This document shows, one piece after another, positions 62,054 through 64,000 of a stretch of 64,000 bases of DNA; within the stretch, counting starts at the first letter, position 1; every line of letters begins with the position of its first letter. A model generated the notes under the pieces. That model made no database searches and was not told where the DNA came from. It saw only the letters and a program-made list of their open reading frames with translations. Origin of the DNA: Hydractinia symbiolongicarpus (taxonomy: Eukaryota > Cnidaria > Hydrozoa > Anthoathecata > Hydractiniidae); the NCBI RefSeq assembly GCF_029227915.1, contig NC_079884.1, forward strand, positions 31,002,001-31,066,000, written 5' to 3'. The translations under genes and the position numbers were made by a program.

Positions 62054-64000
62054 TCATTTCCAAAACGATTTTTTAAATTATCTTTTCACCACTAAAACGC
62101 ATGAGACTTGTAGTTTTCAAAAATGTTTTCATTTTTGATGAGACGCTGAATAAAAGAAGTTTAATCGCCGGGAAACGAAAACCCGCCATTTCCCGTAAAC
62201 CCCGGACTCGGCCCGTATAGTCGAAAGTATACAAAGAAAGTACCCAGGGAGTAAACTCATTTCCCGAACGATTTTTTATATTATTTTTTTACCACTAAAC
62301 GCATGAGGTTTGTAGTTTTCAAAAATGTTTACATATTTGATGGGACGCTGAATAAAAGAAGTTTAATCGCCGGCAAACGAAAATCCGCGATTTCCCGTAA
62401 ATCCTGGACTCGGCCCGTATAGTCAAAAGTATACAAAGAAAGTACCCAGGGAGTAAACTCATTTCCTGAACGATTTTTTAAATTTTTTTTTCACCACTAA
62501 AACGCATGAGACTTGTAGTTTTCAAAAATGTTTTCATTTTTGATGAGACGCTTAATGAAAAAGGTTTAATCGCCGGCAAACGAAAACCCGCCATTTCCCG
62601 TAAACCCCGGACTCGGCCCGTATAGTCAAAAGTATACAAAGAAAGTACCCAGGGAGTAAACTCATTTCCCGAACGATTTTTTATATTATTTTTTTACCAC
62701 TAAACGCATGAGACTTGTAGTTTTCAAAAAGGTTTTCATATTTGATGGTACGCTGAATAAAAGAAGTTTAATCGCCGGCAAACGAAAATCCGCGATTTCC
62801 CGTAAATCCTGGACTCGGCCCGTATAGTCAAAAGTATACAAAGAAAGTACCCAGGGAGTAAACTCATTTCCCGAACCATTTTTTAAATAATTTTTTTACC
62901 GCTAAAACGCATGAGACTTGTAGTTTTTATAAATGTTTTCATTTTTAATGAGACGCTTAATGAAAAAGGTTTAATCGCCGGCAAACGAAAACTCGCGATT
63001 TCCCGTAAATCCCGGGCTTGGCCCGTATAGTCGAATGTATACAAAGAAAGTACCCTATGAGTAAACTCATTTCCAAAACGATTTTTTATATTAATTTTTT
63101 ACCACTAAACGCATGAGGCTTGTAGTTTTCAAAAATGTTTACATATTTGATGGGACGCTGAATAAAAGAAGTTTAATCGCCGGCAAACGAAAATCCGCGA
63201 TTTCCCGTAAATCCTGGACTCGGCCCGTATAGTCGAATGTATACAAAGAAAGTACCCAGGGAGTAAACTCATTTCCCGAACGATTTTTTAAATTTTTTTT
63301 TTCACCACTAAAACGCATGAGACTTGTAGTTTTCAAAAATGTTTTCATTTTTGATGAGACGCTGAATAAAAGAAGTTTAATCGCCGGCAAACGAAAACCC
63401 GCCATTTCCCGTAAACCCCGGACTCGGCCCGTATAGTCAAAAGTATACAAAAAAAGTACCCAGGGAGTAAACTCATTTCCCGAACGATTTTTTATATTAT
63501 TTTTTTACCGCTAAACGCAGGAGACTTGTAGTTTTCAAAAATGTTTTCATATTTGATGGGACGCTGAATAAAAGAAGTTTAATCGCCGGCAAACGAAAAT
63601 CCGCGATTTCCCGTAAATCCCGGACTCGGCCCGTATAGTCAAAAGTATACAAAGAAAGTACCCAGGGAGTAAACTCATTTCCCGAACGATTTTTTAATTT
63701 GTTTTTTCACCACTAAAACGCATAAGACTTGTAGTTTTCAAAAATGTTTTCATTTTTGATGAGACGCTTAATGAAAGAGGTTTAATTGCCGGCAAACGAA
63801 AACCCGCGATTTCCCGTAAATCCCGGGATTGGCCCGTATAGTCGAATGTATACAAAGAAAGTACCCTGTGAGTAAACTCATTTCCAGAACGATTTTTTAA
63901 ATTATCTTTTCACCACTAAAACGTATGAGACTTGTAGTTTTCAAAAATGTTTTCATTTTTGATGAGACGCTGAATAAAAGAAGTTTAATCGCCGGCAAAC
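62054..64000. repeat. Satellite monomers running off the right end of the window
   Basis: About nine monomers and a final cut copy from 63924 (TATGAGACTTG start, preceded by ACG). Class II CATATTTGATGGG copies starting GAGGTTTGTAG or GAGGCTTGTAG with TTTACATATTTG at 62.31 and 63.12 kb are variants of this end. The array clearly continues beyond base 64000. Confidence 0.85.

Larger units (their letters stand above)
1..64000. repeat. Tandem satellite DNA array, 202-204 bp monomer, spanning the whole window
   Basis: The same 202-204 bp unit recurs without a break and always in the same orientation. Using the ATGAGACTTGTAG motif as start, successive starts fall at 201, 303, 506, 708, 910, 1113 and so on to 63924. 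Spacings between matching variants across the window are whole multiples of about 202.7 bp. This gives about 314 full monomers, three half monomers and cut copies at both ends. No unique sequence, transposon or gene interrupts it. The length is close to one nucleosome plus linker. Known biology: one-way arrays of such units with multimeric order are typical of centromeric or pericentromeric heterochromatin in eukaryotes. I do not recognise the family. The chromosomal location is inferred, not seen. Confidence 0.97.

Noticed and set aside
1-64000. CRISPR array
   Set aside because: The period is 203 bp and the whole unit is repeated. There are no unique spacers between short repeats and no cas genes.
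1-64000. Tandem gene cluster such as 5S rDNA, tRNA or rDNA spacer subrepeats
   Set aside because: I see no 5S rRNA or tRNA gene sequence and no convincing A-box/B-box pair. GGTTTAATCGCC resembles a B box only weakly, and GGTTCAATCGCC near 47.78 kb is a single-copy variant. No rRNA coding sequence flanks the array in this window.
1-64000. Telomere-type repeat
   Set aside because: AGGTTTA occurs once in many monomers but never as a short tandem run.
1-64000. Transposon or endogenous virus origin of the array
   Set aside because: No long terminal repeats, transposase or polymerase coding sequence, target-site duplications or terminal inverted repeats are visible. An origin from a transposon fragment cannot be excluded without database search.
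1-64000. Bacterial or plasmid sequence
   Set aside because: There is no coding sequence in 64 kb, and the structure is a nucleosome-sized satellite with higher-order multimers, which is a eukaryotic pattern.

Overview
The whole 64 kb window is one uninterrupted satellite DNA array. A unit of 202-204 bp (usually 202 or 203, about 39% G+C by hand count of a typical copy) is repeated head-to-tail in one orientation from the first base to the last. By spacing I estimate about 314 full monomers, three half-length monomers of 102 bp, and cut copies at both window ends. I see no protein gene, rRNA, tRNA, transposon, telomere repeat or unique sequence. The open frames that exist (up to about 120 codons) repeat with the monomer, mostly begin at TTG rather than ATG, and are by-products of the repeat.

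The organism is almost certainly a eukaryote, and the locus is probably centromeric, pericentromeric or other heterochromatin, because long one-way arrays with higher-order repeat (HOR) structure are typical of such places. I do not recognise the satellite family and do not name a species. CpG is over-represented in the monomer (about 13 seen against 7-8 expected), which argues against a vertebrate genome with long-term CpG methylation. A plant or an invertebrate would fit.

Monomers fall into two linked-variant classes. Class I has a TTAATGAAA segment and GTCGAATG. Class II has GAATAAAAGAAG and GTCAAAAG. Subtypes of each are arranged into local multimers. From left to right these are: a 912-bp (4.5-monomer) duplication at 1-1392; a 5-mer at 4.8-6.8 kb; a family of 10/14/15-monomer HORs at 9.7-22.3 kb, with a relative at 30.5-33 kb; a 5-mer at 24.2-26.3 kb; a 2.4-kb block at 26.3-28.7 kb repeated 6,688 bp downstream; a dimer at 37.3-38.1 kb; 4-mer and 14-mer patterns at 38-42.6 kb; a very regular 6-mer (1,216 bp, about four copies) at 42.6-47.4 kb; a 3-mer at 48.4-49.4 kb; a 5-mer at 51-52.9 kb; a 7-mer (1,418 bp) at 55.4-58.4 kb; and a 3-mer (608 bp) at 60.8-62.1 kb. 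All offsets are whole multiples of the monomer except where a half monomer is included. This is the pattern left by unequal crossing-over and local amplification.

Each monomer carries two short dyads: a 9-bp-arm hairpin sequence, and a GTATA/TATAC dyad whose 8-nt centre holds the main class-defining variants. Class I monomers also contain, on the minus strand, a sequence one base short of the CENP-B box core. These are the main candidates for function. All statements on identity and copy number are by eye and need computation.
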